From assembly GCA_019635955.1 (NCBI GenBank), contig JAHBYL010000022.1, positions 1-42,270 on the forward strand: a stretch of DNA of 42,270 bases, in the 5' to 3' direction. Position 1 is the stretch's first letter. Each line of letters begins with the position of its first letter. Shown one piece after another: positions 25,344-33,865 of the stretch. This DNA is from Parvibaculum sp. GTDB lineage: Bacteria > Pseudomonadota > Alphaproteobacteria > Parvibaculales > Parvibaculaceae. The notes beneath the pieces are model-generated. The model saw only the letters and a list, made by a program, of their open reading frames with translations. It did no database searches and was not told the origin of the DNA. The position numbers were made by a program, and so were the translations under genes.

Positions 25344-25571
25344 ATGAGCGACGATGCCGCCAAGATCGTGACGCTGAAGCCGCCGCGCCCCTGTCCCATC
25401 TGCGGCCAGCGTTCGCAGCAGAAGTTCCACCCCTTCTGCTCGAAGCACTGCGCCGATGTGGACCTCAACCGCTGGCTGAAAGGCACCTACGCCATCCCCG
25501 CCGTCGAGCCGCCCGACGAATGGGACGAAGCCTCCCAGTCCCGCCCCCCGGAAGAGGACGGCGAGCGTTAA
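25344..25571 (+). CDS. yacG: DNA gyrase inhibitor YacG (zinc-ribbon protein)
   Basis: The product is 75 aa. It has the four-cysteine zinc site CPICGQRS ... HPFCSKHCADVDLNRWL near residues 17-40, followed by an acidic tail, the usual YacG layout. YacG binds the C-terminal region of GyrB and blocks DNA binding by gyrase. ATG 25344 follows a GGGGGG-rich ribosome-binding stretch 16 bases after the rng stop. It is the last gene of the infA-maf-rng-yacG run. Confidence 0.93.
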   Translation: MSDDAAKIVTLKPPRPCPICGQRSQQKFHPFCSKHCADVDLNRWLKGTYAIPAVEPPDEWDEASQSRPPEEDGER

Positions 25572-25611
25572 CGCAGAACCCGGTCTCGGTATCGACCTTC
25601 AACCAAAATCC

Positions 25612-25776
25612 GTCATGACCCGGCTTGTCCGGGTCATCCAGAAGCGGCAACACGGGTCGCATGACATCAATCACAAAAACCCGTCATGGCCCGATTTAGT
25701 CGGGCCATCTACGTCTTTGCGGCAAGGAAAGGCACAGAAGAAAGACGTGGATGACCCGGACAAGCCGGGTCATGAC
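25612..25776. repeat. Composite palindromic extragenic repeat
   Basis: The ends are perfect 29-base inverted copies of each other (25612-25640 and 25748-25776). Each end is itself palindromic (ATGACCCGG, five bases, CCGGGTCAT). Inside are a related palindrome, ATGGCCCGA with TCGGGCCAT, and ACGTCTTT with AAAGACGT next to the right end. It fills most of the 369-bp gap between yacG and tRNA-Phe. I recall repeats with the ATGACCCGG core from several alphaproteobacterial genomes. Outside it, the gap holds only the tRNA promoter. Confidence 0.88.
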
Positions 25777-25862
25777 GATCAGGGGGTATGGAAACTTTGC
25801 CACCGGCTGTTCGCCCTTAACCCACGGCCGCAATTGATCTTTACCGCAAGGCCCGGCCCCTC

Positions 25863-25891
25863 TGGACAGGCCGGACTCTATTGCCTATAAA
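25863..25891 (+). promoter_or_regulatory. Sigma-70 promoter of tRNA-Phe
   Basis: TGGACA at 25863-25868, a 17-base spacer, and TATAAA at 25886-25891 match the consensus at five of six bases in each box. Transcription would start near 25898, about 43 bases before the mature tRNA. Confidence 0.75.
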
Positions 25892-25940
25892 CCGCGGGCC
25901 TCGCCGGAACGGCGCCTCTTTCGCCCGTCCCGGAGCTTCC

Positions 25941-26016
25941 GCCCAGGTAGCTCAGTTGGTAGAGCATGCGACTGAAAATCGCAGTGTCGGTGGTTCGATT
26001 CCGCCCCTGGGCACCA
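25941..26016 (+). tRNA. tRNA-Phe (GAA)
   Basis: The cloverleaf is complete: acceptor GCCCAGG with CCTGGGC, D arm GCTC/GAGC, anticodon stem TGCGA/TCGCA around loop CTGAAAA (anticodon GAA), variable GTGTC, T arm GGTGG-TTCGATT-CCGCC, discriminator A and encoded CCA. It is 76 nt long. Confidence 0.97.
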
Positions 26017-26035
26017 TTTCTCCAAGCACTTCGTT

Positions 26036-26941
26036 TCACCGCCGGGATTTCCCGCCGAGTTCGCGCGCGAGCGCGATGAACGCCTTGAGCGCGGCAGATG
26101 GATTGCGCCGTCCGGGATAATAGAGACAGAGGCCCGCGAAAGGCGGAGTCCAGTCTTCGAGCACACGGACAAGCGTCCCCGCTTCGATGTCGGCGCGCAC
26201 GTCCTGCTCCATGAAAAAGCCGAGCCCGATCCCTTCCAGCGCGGCGTTGCGCGCGATGCTCGCCTCGTCCACGGTGATCGGACCATGGACGTCGATCTGC
26301 ACGGCTTCGCCCTTTCTCTCGAACTGCCAGCGATAGAGCGCGCCGTTCGGCAGGCGCACGCGAATGCAGGCATGCGCAAGAAGGTCGGGCGGAACGAGCG
26401 GCTTGCCATGCTTCTCGAAATAGCCGGGCGACCCCACCACGGCATAGCGCTGCGGCCGGCCGAGCGACACGGCAATCATGTCGGTGGGAACGAGATCCGC
26501 CACCCGCACACCGAGATCGAACCCGTCCGCAACAATGTCGACCAGCCGCCCCTCCGTGACGAGATCGACATGCACCTGCGGATTGCGGCGAATGAATTCA
26601 AGCACGAGCGGCGACACGATCTCCCTCGCCGCCGTCGCGAAGGCATTGATCCGCAGCGTCCCCGATGGCGTGGTCTGCTGGGCGCGCGCGCCTTCCATGG
26701 CACCGTGAATGTCCCGCAGCGCCGGCCCGATCCGTTCGATGAAGGCCCGCCCGGCATCGGTGGGGGAGACGCTGCGCGTCGTGCGGTTGAACAGGCGGAC
26801 GCCGAGATTGGCTTCGAGTTTCCCGATCGCATTGCTGAGCGCGGTCGTGGACATGCCGAGATCGATCGCCGCCGCGCGGAACGAGCCCCGGCGCATGATG
26901 GCGATGACCGCATCGAGTTCGTTCAGCCCCGGCCGGTACAT
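26036..26941 (-). CDS. LysR-family transcriptional regulator
   Basis: The product is 301 aa if started at 26941 ([21 protein letters not shown]), the normal LysR N-terminus; the frame extends to 27025 without a better site. The helix-turn-helix is [44 protein letters not shown] (about residues 20-63). The effector domain follows from residue 90. It is divergent from the SnoaL-like and SDR genes over a 104-bp AT-richer gap, the classic arrangement for a LysR regulator and its targets. It ends 19 bases after tRNA-Phe in convergent orientation. Confidence 0.92.
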   Translation of the reverse strand: MYRPGLNELDAVIAIMRRGSFRAAAIDLGMSTTALSNAIGKLEANLGVRLFNRTTRSVSPTDAGRAFIERIGPALRDIHGAMEGARAQQTTPSGTLRINAFATAAREIVSPLVLEFIRRNPQVHVDLVTEGRLVDIVADGFDLGVRVADLVPTDMIAVSLGRPQRYAVVGSPGYFEKHGKPLVPPDLLAHACIRVRLPNGALYRWQFERKGEAVQIDVHGPITVDEASIARNAALEGIGLGFFMEQDVRADIEAGTLVRVLEDWTPPFAGLCLYYPGRRNPSAALKAFIALARELGGKSRR

Positions 26942-27045
26942 TGTCCCGCTTTCCGCAATAAGACGTCCATATTTGTCTCGCTTATCGGGATTGATGTCCA
27001 GCCTTACCTTGTGCTTGTGAAACACCGAAGCAAAGGAACAGGTCC

Positions 27046-27369
27046 ATGCAATTGCCTCTCCCGATCCGAACCTATTTCGAAGCCGACCGCGGCAGCGACA
27101 GCGCCGCCCTCGCTGCCGTCTTCGCCGAGGATGCCGTCGTGAAAGACGAAGGCGAGACCCATAGGGGCCGCGCCGCCATCGAGGCCTGGTGGCGCGCGGC
27201 CAAGGTGAAATACCGGCATATGGCCGAGCCGTTGGAGCTGCGTGAGGAAGAAGGCGGGCCGAAGGTCCGCGCCCGGGTGACGGGCGATTTCCCCGGCAGC
27301 CCGGTCTTGCTCACCTTCTCCTTCCGTCTCGCGGGCGGGAAAATTGGCGCGCTGGAGATCGGCATATGA
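27046..27369 (+). CDS. SnoaL/NTF2-like protein
   Basis: The product is 107 aa. [59 protein letters not shown] is the SnoaL-like/NTF2 cone fold, and the remainder forms its curved sheet. Such small proteins act as isomerases, hydratases or dehydratases, or simply bind ligand. AAAGGA stands upstream of ATG 27046. Its stop overlaps the SDR start as ATGA, so both work together, probably under the divergent LysR regulator. From memory, LysR, SnoaL-like and SDR trios occur in many proteobacteria. Confidence 0.85.
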   Translation: MQLPLPIRTYFEADRGSDSAALAAVFAEDAVVKDEGETHRGRAAIEAWWRAAKVKYRHMAEPLELREEEGGPKVRARVTGDFPGSPVLLTFSFRLAGGKIGALEIGI

Positions 27370-28145
27370 GCCCGTTTCTCACGCTGGAAGGCAAACGCGC
27401 CCTCGTCACCTCCGGCACGCGCGGCGCGGGCGCCGCAACGGTGGCGCTCTTCCGCGAACTCGGCGCAGAGGTGCTGACGACGGCGCGCTCGCGGCCGGAC
27501 AGCCTGCCGGAGGAACACTTCGTGGCCGCCGATCTGACGCATACGGATGGATGCAATGTCGTGGCGGAGGCCGTGGCGAGCAGGCTTGGCGGTGTCGATA
27601 TCGTCGTCCATATGCTCGGCGGTTCCTCCGCGCCGGGCGGCGGTTTTGCCGCTTTGACGGATGAGGAATGGCGAAAGGAACTCGACCTCAATCTCTTCCC
27701 CGCCATTCGCCTCGACCGCGCCTTGCTGCCCGGCATGATTGCGCAAGGGAGCGGCGTGGTGATCCATGTGACGTCGATCCAGCGCCAGCTTCCGCTCCCC
27801 GAAGCGACGACGGCCTATGCGGCGGCAAAGGCGGCGCTTTCGACCTACAGCAAGAGCCTCTCCAAGGAGGTAGCGCCAAAGGGCATCCGCGTTGTCCGCG
27901 TCTCGCCGGGCTGGATCGAGACGGAAGCCTCCGTCGAGCTTGCGCGGCGCATCGCGGAAGAGGCGGGCACCGATATCGAAAGCGGCAGAAAGATCATCAT
28001 GGCCGCGCTGGGCGGCATCCCGCTCGGCCGGCCGTCGAAGCCCGTCGAGGTGGCCAATCTCATAGCCTTCCTCGCCTCGGACCGTGCCGCGAGCATCACC
28101 GGAACGGAATATGTGATCGACGGTGGAACCGTGCCGACGGCGTGA
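27366..28145 (+). CDS. Short-chain dehydrogenase/reductase
   Basis: The product is 259 aa. The cofactor motif reads [11 protein letters not shown] at residues 15-25, a variant of TGxxxGxG with Ser at the second place. The catalytic set is Ser in HVTSIQRQ and YAAAK (Tyr and Lys). HMLGGSSAP replaces the usual NAG motif. The ending [14 protein letters not shown] is typical. It is an NAD(P)-dependent oxidoreductase of unknown substrate, translationally coupled to the SnoaL-like gene. Confidence 0.9.
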   Translation: MSPFLTLEGKRALVTSGTRGAGAATVALFRELGAEVLTTARSRPDSLPEEHFVAADLTHTDGCNVVAEAVASRLGGVDIVVHMLGGSSAPGGGFAALTDEEWRKELDLNLFPAIRLDRALLPGMIAQGSGVVIHVTSIQRQLPLPEATTAYAAAKAALSTYSKSLSKEVAPKGIRVVRVSPGWIETEASVELARRIAEEAGTDIESGRKIIMAALGGIPLGRPSKPVEVANLIAFLASDRAASITGTEYVIDGGTVPTA

Positions 28146-28194
28146 ATGATACGAGATGGATTGTCCGCCACATGCAGTTCCCGCCCCGCGCCCT

Positions 28195-28224
28195 GCGTTG
28201 CATACTCATCATTCAATGCAACGC
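28195..28224. promoter_or_regulatory. Perfect dyad upstream of gene 28237
   Basis: GCGTTGCAT (28195-28203) and ATGCAACGC (28216-28224) are exact inverted copies separated by 12 bases. Their centres are 21 bp apart, two DNA turns, which suits a dimeric regulator. It lies 12 bases before the ATG of the next gene, so binding there would block expression. No T-run follows, so a terminator is less likely. Confidence 0.5.
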
Positions 28225-28236
28225 GGATGACGCCAA

Positions 28237-29256
28237 ATGACTCCCACCCCCTCCCTCGCCGGATACAAGGCCGTCTCGAAGCTCTATAACGCGCTGATGA
28301 CGGGCCTTGTCCTCGCGCTGGTCACGCGCAAGGGCGAGGCGGCGGCGGCCGAGTTTGTCTGTGCGCATTTCCGCCGTCAGCATCTTGAAAAATTCCTGCC
28401 CGGCCTCGAAAAGCTCGGGCTCACCGGCCTGCCCGATGCGGTCGCCTGCGCGCAGTATCATTATTTCTCCAATGCGCTGGGCGGTGTGAAAACCGAATAC
28501 ATGCCCGAAAGCGATGTGAAGGCCTGGGTGCGCTATCCGCCGCCGCGATGGATCTGGCAGGGCGCCGCCATCTGCGGCATCCCCGCGAAAGTGAACGAGG
28601 CCATGCTGCATGGCTGGCACGGGCATAATGGCGTCTCCCTCGGCAATCCGCGCCTCGGCTTCGTCTGCACCGGACAGACGGTCACAGGCGCGCCGGGCCT
28701 CGAAGGCTATTATTTCGACTATGGCCGCGAGATCGCCGAGAGCGAGCGCGTCCGCTTCGCGCCGGACGAGCGCGCGCCCGATTTCGATCCCGCAAAGGCA
28801 CCGCGGCTCGACAGCGCGAGCTGGCCCGAGGAGCGGCTGAAAAAGGTCGAACGCGCCTATGCGATGGAATATGTCCGCTCGCTCCTCCCCACCATGCTCT
28901 CGCTGTTCGGCCCGGATGAAACCCGCGCTCATCTGGGTCACGCCGCGCGCCTCATCGGCATGCAGCTTTACGACGAGACTGCCACACTTCTCGAAACCGG
29001 GGATAAGTCCGCCGAAAGTTTCGCGCATTATCTCGGCGCGCTTGCCGCCGCGCAGGGCGAGGAGGTCGAAATTTCGGCCGGAAGCCGCGTCTCGCTCCGC
29101 CAGTCCGGCTGGCGCCTGATGCAGGGCATCGAGGTGGACGAGGCGGGCTTTGCCGCCTGGAACGAGCTCTGGGTTGGCGCGCTTTCCGTTCACAATCGCA
29201 ATCTCGAACTGAAAACGCGCCGCGACGGAAAAAATATTCTCTGGGAAATCGGCTGA
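28237..29256 (+). CDS. Conserved-looking protein of unknown function
   Basis: The product is 339 aa, soluble, without a signal peptide. Visible features are a helical N-terminus (YKAVSKLYNALMTGLVLALVTRKGEAAAAEF), a Trp/Tyr-rich centre (EYMPESDVKAWVRYPPPRWIWQGAAICGIP followed by AMLHGWHGHNG), and a C-terminal part (WNELWVGALSVHNRNLELKTRR). The Cys and His clusters could be catalytic, but I recognise no family. Codon use is like its neighbours, so it is native. A perfect dyad just before the ATG suggests tight control. Confidence 0.7.
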   Translation: MTPTPSLAGYKAVSKLYNALMTGLVLALVTRKGEAAAAEFVCAHFRRQHLEKFLPGLEKLGLTGLPDAVACAQYHYFSNALGGVKTEYMPESDVKAWVRYPPPRWIWQGAAICGIPAKVNEAMLHGWHGHNGVSLGNPRLGFVCTGQTVTGAPGLEGYYFDYGREIAESERVRFAPDERAPDFDPAKAPRLDSASWPEERLKKVERAYAMEYVRSLLPTMLSLFGPDETRAHLGHAARLIGMQLYDETATLLETGDKSAESFAHYLGALAAAQGEEVEISAGSRVSLRQSGWRLMQGIEVDEAGFAAWNELWVGALSVHNRNLELKTRRDGKNILWEIG

Positions 29257-29293
29257 ATTCCGCGCGCTTTTCGGGCCCCTCGGGAAAACTTAT

Positions 29294-29349
29294 CCCCGCC
29301 CCCCTGTAGCGGGGCGATGCTCTCCCTCCGTAACCGGACAAAGGGAGAG
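29294..29349 (+). promoter_or_regulatory. Tandem hairpins, the second covering a ribosome-binding site
   Basis: CCCCGC (29294-29299) pairs with GCGGGG (29309-29314), and CTCTCCCT (29320-29327) pairs with AGGGAGAG (29342-29349). The second 3' arm is the Shine-Dalgarno sequence of the gene starting at 29354, so the fold would hide it. Confidence 0.5.
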
Positions 29350-29353
29350 ATCG

Positions 29354-29623
29354 ATGAGCAGGTTCTTCGAAGACGCGGCCGCGAACGGCCATTCCGCCAC
29401 GCTCGAGTGGCAGGGTGGCACGGGCACATTCTGGGCCTGGGGCAGTTTCGGCGGCGCGAGCGTCGCGCTCGAGGCAAGCCCCGATGGCGAAACATGGTTC
29501 GCCGTCGGCGATGCCGTCACTTTCACGGAAAAGGGCGTCGCCGCCTTCGCGCTCGGCCCCTGCCGGCTCCGCGCGAAAATCGCGGGAGCAGGCGAGGGCA
29601 CCAGCATCTCGGCGCGAATCTGA
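29354..29623 (+). CDS. Small beta-rich protein of unknown function
   Basis: The product is 89 aa with a strong AGGGAGAG ribosome-binding site. The sequence alternates short strands (ATLEWQGGTGTFWAWGSFGGASVALEAS, then PDGETWFAVGDAVTFTEKGVAAFALGPCRLRAKIAG) and ends GTSISARI, giving a small all-beta domain of the kind found in phage decoration proteins or carbohydrate-binding modules. No relation is proven. No other phage gene is nearby. It is convergent with the SDR gene at a distance of eight bases. Confidence 0.65.
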   Translation: MSRFFEDAAANGHSATLEWQGGTGTFWAWGSFGGASVALEASPDGETWFAVGDAVTFTEKGVAAFALGPCRLRAKIAGAGEGTSISARI

Positions 29624-29631
29624 TGGCTGCT

Positions 29632-30417
29632 TCAGCGGCGCCCGGCGAAGGGATGCGTGCTCGAAAGCCCGCCATCCACGGGGATCGCCTGGCCGTTCAC
29701 ATAGGACGCATCGTCGCTTGCGAGGAAGAGCGCGGCCTGCGCGATTTCCGGCGGCAGCCCGTAGCGTTTCAGCGGGTTGAGCTGGCCGATCTTGTCGTCG
29801 GTGCCGCGCGCCCGCGCCCCGTCGAAGATGGGCTTCGTCATGCCGGTCTCGATGAGCCCGGGGCAGATCGCGTTCACGCGCACGCCCGTGCCGTAGAGTT
29901 CGTTCGCGACCGTCTGCACGAGGCTGATGACGCCCGCCTTGCTCGCGCTGTAGGGCGTGCCGCCCGCATTGGCCCTGAGCCCGGCGACGGATGCCGTGCA
30001 GATGATCGAGCCCTTGCCCTGTTTGATCATGTGCGGGCTCGCCGCCTTGATGGCGAGGAACGGCCCGATCAGGTTCACGGCAAGGATCTCCTGCCAGTAG
30101 GGGACGGTCTGCTCCTGCAAGGGCACCATGCCGCCGCTGATCCCGGCATTGGCATAGACCACGTCGACGCCACCGAATTCGGAGACGCAATGATCGACAA
30201 AGCCGTTCACCGCCGCCTCGTCGCTCACATCGGCGGCAACCGAGAAGACCGTGCCGCCCTCGGCGCGGATCGCCGCCGCCGTCTCGTCCACCGCGTCTTC
30301 CACGCGGTCCACGATGACGAGCTTCGCGCCCTCCCGCGCAAAGAGAAGGGCGCTGGCCCGGCCTATGCCGCTGCCAGCGCCCGTAACGATTGCCCGCTTT
30401 CCAGAAAGCCGTCCCAT
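29632..30417 (-). CDS. Short-chain dehydrogenase/reductase
   Basis: The product is 261 aa. It shows a classical SDR pattern: TGAGSGIG at residues 12-19, Asp at the end of the second strand (VIVDRVED) favouring NAD over NADP, NAGISGG, catalytic Ser in CTASVAG, YSASK, and PGLIETGM. The C-terminus [19 protein letters not shown] is typical of classical SDRs such as 3-oxoacyl-ACP reductase-like or hydroxysteroid dehydrogenase-like members. The substrate cannot be told. It appears to be a single gene. Confidence 0.92.
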   Translation of the reverse strand: MGRLSGKRAIVTGAGSGIGRASALLFAREGAKLVIVDRVEDAVDETAAAIRAEGGTVFSVAADVSDEAAVNGFVDHCVSEFGGVDVVYANAGISGGMVPLQEQTVPYWQEILAVNLIGPFLAIKAASPHMIKQGKGSIICTASVAGLRANAGGTPYSASKAGVISLVQTVANELYGTGVRVNAICPGLIETGMTKPIFDGARARGTDDKIGQLNPLKRYGLPPEIAQAALFLASDDASYVNGQAIPVDGGLSSTHPFAGRR

Positions 30418-30504
30418 GCCGCATCTCCCGCTTCGCGTTTCAGTTGCGCGATCTTAGGAAGTCAATTGCGCCGGGAACAGATGAAAAGCGCGGGCGAGGC
30501 CGGA

Positions 30505-30861
30505 TCAGAAATCCTTGCCTTCGCTCACCGCCCACTGCACGGCGCCCTGTTCGCCCTCGATCGTGCCCGAGCTGCCGACAGTCGGCGCCTCTTCCACGGC
30601 GTCGGTGCAGTTTTCCGGGTTCTCGCCGACGGTCGTGCAGATCTTGTTGCCGTCCACCCGCCAGGTGCCGGGGACTTCGGCGCCGTCGGCGCCCTTCACC
30701 ACGATGCTGGACGTGTCGGGATAATAGATCTTCATCACGCCGCTCGGCCCCGTCAGCGTCACCGTATTGCCGACCAGGCCGGCGCCGACATTGGCATGGG
30801 CCGCGCCCGCAAGCGCGAGCGACGAAACGGCGAAAGCCGCCGCCAGAACGAGTTTCTTCAT
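30505..30861 (-). CDS. Exported protein of unknown function
   Basis: The product is 118 aa. ATG 30861 follows GGGGAGG; a signal peptide MKKLVLAAAFAVSSLALAG ends near AHA (residues 20-22). The mature domain contains NTVTLTGPSGVMKIYYPDTSSIVVKGADG and GTWRVDGNKICTTVGENPENCTDA, with two cysteines that probably form a disulphide. The strand pattern suggests a small beta domain that may bind a ligand in the periplasm. No family is recognised. Confidence 0.75.
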   Translation of the reverse strand: MKKLVLAAAFAVSSLALAGAAHANVGAGLVGNTVTLTGPSGVMKIYYPDTSSIVVKGADGAEVPGTWRVDGNKICTTVGENPENCTDAVEEAPTVGSSGTIEGEQGAVQWAVSEGKDF

Positions 30862-30957
30862 TGATACCTCCCCAGGAAATGACAAACGGCGAAGGTCAAT
30901 TCCGCTCGCCGTTAACCATAACTCTAGGGGGTGCCGAAGGGCTCCGCAAGGGCAGGC

Positions 30958-31209
30958 CTACCGGCGGAAGCCGGGCGGTTTGAGGAGGAAGATGATGAGC
31001 CAGATGGGAATGAGCACCAGTGCGCCCAGCAGGAAATGCGGCAAGGCCCAGCCGATCCCCTCGCGCACAAAGGCGAGGATGTTATCGGGCGTGAACCCGA
31101 TATCCATCAGCACATCTTCGGCTTTGATGTCGAACGCGCTGAGCAATGCCCCCACGGCGACTGCCCCGATGAAGAATTTCAGCAGCGTCGACAAGGCGTT
31201 CAGGATCAT
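30958..31209 (-). CDS. Small inner-membrane protein (DUF6460-like)
   Basis: The product is 83 aa. Two hydrophobic helices (LLKFFIGAVAVGALLSAF and HFLLGALVLIPIWLIIFLL) flank a short polar loop with DIKAEDVLMDIGFTPDNILAFVREGI. The layout and the KPPGFRR end recall the DUF6460 family of alphaproteobacteria, though this is from memory. Function is unknown. It lies on the same strand as the AsmA gene 76 bases upstream of it and may be co-transcribed with it. Confidence 0.72.
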   Translation of the reverse strand: MILNALSTLLKFFIGAVAVGALLSAFDIKAEDVLMDIGFTPDNILAFVREGIGWALPHFLLGALVLIPIWLIIFLLKPPGFRR

Positions 31210-31285
31210 GAGGCGCCCGTCCGGTCCCCGGCGAATCAGTTCACGCCAGTCTAGACGGCTCGCCCGCCCGGCACAAAGCCTTGCC

Positions 31286-33331
31286 CTACCGGCCGAAAAG
31301 CTGCCTCAGCGCGTCTTCGGGACGGGGCTGCGGTTCCTCGGCGGGGGCCGCTTCCTCGCCGCCGCTCTCGCCCGCCGCCCCGGCGGCGGCGTCCCCTTCG
31401 CCCTCGGCGGGCTGGCCCATCAGCCCGCGGATGAGCCCGCGGCCCTTGTCCTCCCGGATCGACTTGATCGTGCTCTCGATGTTCTCGCGGTTCTGGATCA
31501 TGGAGGCGAGGTCCGGCGCAAAGCGCGGGTTCGACCAGGAGCCGGTAATCAGGATCGGCACCTCGATGCCCTGCGCGCCGCCCGTCGCCCCCTGTCCCTC
31601 GAGCGAGGCGACGAGTTTCGGTTCCACGCGGTAGTTGAGCGTCTTCGGCGGCAGGCTCACCGTGCCGGCGCCGGCCACCCGGATCAGCGGCGACAGCATC
31701 CGCAGGTCGTCATTCTTCAGCACGCCATTGGTGATGGTGAAGGTGCCGCCCAGTTCGGAGAAATCCGTGTCCTGCGCGCCGCCCGACTGCCAGCCCGTTG
31801 TCGCCGCGCTGAATACGTTGCGGGCGAGCTGCGCGACATTGATGCCCTTGATCTTGCCATTGGTGAATTTCACGCCGCCATTGCCGTTGAGAGCCGACAC
31901 CATGTCGTGCTGCGAGCGGCCGGCTGTCGTCACCGACAGGTCGAGCGCCGTGTTGCCCTGCAGCCGCTTGAAATCCGCCGCATCGGTGAGGAAGGGCTCG
32001 GCCGCAAGTCCGGCGAGCTTGAAATTCGCGGCGATCTGCGGCGTGGCGCCCGCGCCGTTCACCGTCAGCGTGCCCGAGCCCGCCCCGTCATACAGCGCGA
32101 ATTTCGAGAGATTGGCGTTGAGCACGCCATTGGCGAGCCGGAGCTTCAGCGCGCTCTCGCCGATCTTGATCTGCTGAAACAGGATTTCGCTGGTCGAGAA
32201 ATCGAAATCCGCATCGAGCGCCTTGAGCCCCGAAAGGTCGATCGGTTCGCGGCTCCAGCCTTCGTCGCCGGCGGGCGTGCTGCCGCCGCCACCGCTGCCG
32301 CCCGCGCTTTCGCCGAGATAGGTGTTCACGTCGATCCGGTCGACCGCGAGGTCGCCCTTCACGCTCGGCCGCGCGCCGCCCGTATTGACGCTCAGATTGC
32401 CGGTCGCATTCATCCCGTCGAAGACGATCTTCGCATCGGCGAAGCGGTAGGTGTCGCCGCTGCCGCTCGCCTTGCCGGTAATGGAAAGCGCGCCGAAGCC
32501 GTCGCCCGCCGGCATCGGGCTGCCCGCCCAGGCCGCAAGTTCCCGCACCGATGTCACATCGAGCTTCACATCGCCCTGGAAAGCGAGCCCGTCCAGCACC
32601 TTCAGCGTGCCGGCGTAATTCGTCTTGAGCTTCGGCGTCTCGACCGAGAGGGCGACCGGCGTCTCGCCGCCTTCGGTCAGCGCTCGCGGCCGGTCGGCCT
32701 TGAGGTCAATGGCGATCCTGTCGCCGTTCCAGACGAGGGAGCCGTCTGCAACGAAAGGCTGGTCGAGCCCAGGCAGCGCCAGATCGACATTCACATCGCT
32801 CGCCACGAAGCTCGCCCCGGTCTGTGCATTGGAGTAGCTCGCCGTACCGTTCCTGATCGACACTTCGCCAAGGCGAAGCCCGTCGACAGTCGTGCCGCCG
32901 CCGCTGCTTCCGGTGGCGGGTTCGGCGCCCGCCTGCGCCTGCGCAGTCTCGAACTGCCAGTTCGGCGTGCCGTCGCGCCGGACCTCGAGATGGATCACCG
33001 GGTCGACCAGCACGAAACTGTCGATCTCCACATTGCCGCTGAAGAGGGGCATCAGCTTCAGCGCCGCCCGCATCTCCTTCATCGAGGCCATTTCCTTTTC
33101 CTTCGCCCATTCGGCGTTGGAAAAGCCCACCTCCTCGATCGACACCGCGATGACCGGAAAGAAGGAAAGGCCGATATCGCCATCGATGCGCAGATCGCGC
33201 CCGGTCTGCTCTTTCACGATGCTCACGACCTGGTTCTTGTAGGTCTCCATCGGAATGAGCAGCGGCACGGCGACGACGACCGCAATGATGAGAATGAGAA
33301 GTCCGACGATGATGGCGATCAGGCGGGACAT
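31286..33331 (-). CDS. AsmA family protein
   Basis: The product is 681 aa. A single N-terminal membrane helix (LIAIIVGLLILIIAVVVAVPLLIP, residues 4-27) is followed by the AsmA start YKNQVVSIVKEQTGRDLRIDGDIGLSFFPVIAVSIEEVGFSNAEW. The long beta-rich middle part ends in the AsmA C-terminal block, LDLSVTTAGRSQHDMVSALNGNGGVKFTNGKIKGINVAQLARN. A Gly/Ser linker lies near residues 340-350, and an acidic Ala/Gly/Pro tail closes the protein. AsmA-like proteins are bridge-type lipid carriers between inner and outer membrane. The gene is divergent from the ABC exporter across a 534-bp gap. Confidence 0.93.
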   Translation of the reverse strand: MSRLIAIIVGLLILIIAVVVAVPLLIPMETYKNQVVSIVKEQTGRDLRIDGDIGLSFFPVIAVSIEEVGFSNAEWAKEKEMASMKEMRAALKLMPLFSGNVEIDSFVLVDPVIHLEVRRDGTPNWQFETAQAQAGAEPATGSSGGGTTVDGLRLGEVSIRNGTASYSNAQTGASFVASDVNVDLALPGLDQPFVADGSLVWNGDRIAIDLKADRPRALTEGGETPVALSVETPKLKTNYAGTLKVLDGLAFQGDVKLDVTSVRELAAWAGSPMPAGDGFGALSITGKASGSGDTYRFADAKIVFDGMNATGNLSVNTGGARPSVKGDLAVDRIDVNTYLGESAGGSGGGGSTPAGDEGWSREPIDLSGLKALDADFDFSTSEILFQQIKIGESALKLRLANGVLNANLSKFALYDGAGSGTLTVNGAGATPQIAANFKLAGLAAEPFLTDAADFKRLQGNTALDLSVTTAGRSQHDMVSALNGNGGVKFTNGKIKGINVAQLARNVFSAATTGWQSGGAQDTDFSELGGTFTITNGVLKNDDLRMLSPLIRVAGAGTVSLPPKTLNYRVEPKLVASLEGQGATGGAQGIEVPILITGSWSNPRFAPDLASMIQNRENIESTIKSIREDKGRGLIRGLMGQPAEGEGDAAAGAAGESGGEEAAPAEEPQPRPEDALRQLFGR

Positions 33332-33865
33332 GGCGCGCGCTCCGGCAGCTTGGTTTGTCTCGAAACTGGACCCGAATTATGGCCGCAGCATGATAAATGC
33401 GCGAGACGGACAGGCCGCCGGGCCGGTACGCGCCGGGGCTTTCGGCAACAGGACAGGCTGAAATCTTCGCCTTCGGCTGCCGCAGCGTCAATCGGGGGTT
33501 TTCAGCTCCGAAAAACGGATGTATCAATAGTGCCGGTCGCGGGCCGCATGAGTCGGCGCGCGCCCGTTTCAGGACTTCATTTTAGTCTCAGGCACAAAGG
33601 CAACCAGGGAGAGCGGAATGCATATCGTAGCAATGCCTTCATATCCGCACCTTCTCCCGGACCGCTGTTAAGCCGAACGCCGCGCCCGGGTAACCTGCCG
33701 GGCGATATTTCATCCGAAAAGACGCCGTCATACCGCGCCCCGTGCGCCGCCCTGACGTCATTTCGATGGTCCCGGTTCCTCGAACAACCGGTTGCGGCGC
33801 ATTGCGCCTGTTTCCAGCACTTTTCAGGGATACCGCGACGGGCGCGCCCGCGCGGTCATAGTCAG
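33332..33865 (+). other. 534-bp divergent intergenic region with a possible leader peptide
   Basis: No full gene is seen between asmA-like and the ABC exporter. It holds a 17-codon frame with a good AGGGAGAG site (ATG 33618 to TAA 33671, MHIVAMPSYPHLLPDRC) and, 11 bases later, a hairpin CGCCCGG (33683-33689) with CCGGGCG (33698-33704) followed by ATATTTC. Leader peptide plus hairpin ahead of the exporter resembles an attenuator, but this is a guess. Promoters for the two outer genes must lie here; none is clear by eye. Confidence 0.4.

Noticed and set aside
29354-29623. Prophage remnant around the small beta-rich protein
   Set aside because: No other phage-type gene, integrase or att-like repeat is nearby, and base composition matches the host.
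28952-30424. Long minus-strand frame over the end of gene 28237 and the SDR
   Set aside because: Overlaps the SDR at 29632-30417 in another frame; composition is typical of shadow frames.
30767-33865. Very long + strand open frame running into the ABC exporter gene
   Set aside because: It is antisense to the AsmA gene, whose signatures are clear. The predicted peptide is Arg/His-rich low-complexity shadow sequence; the true exporter starts at 33866.
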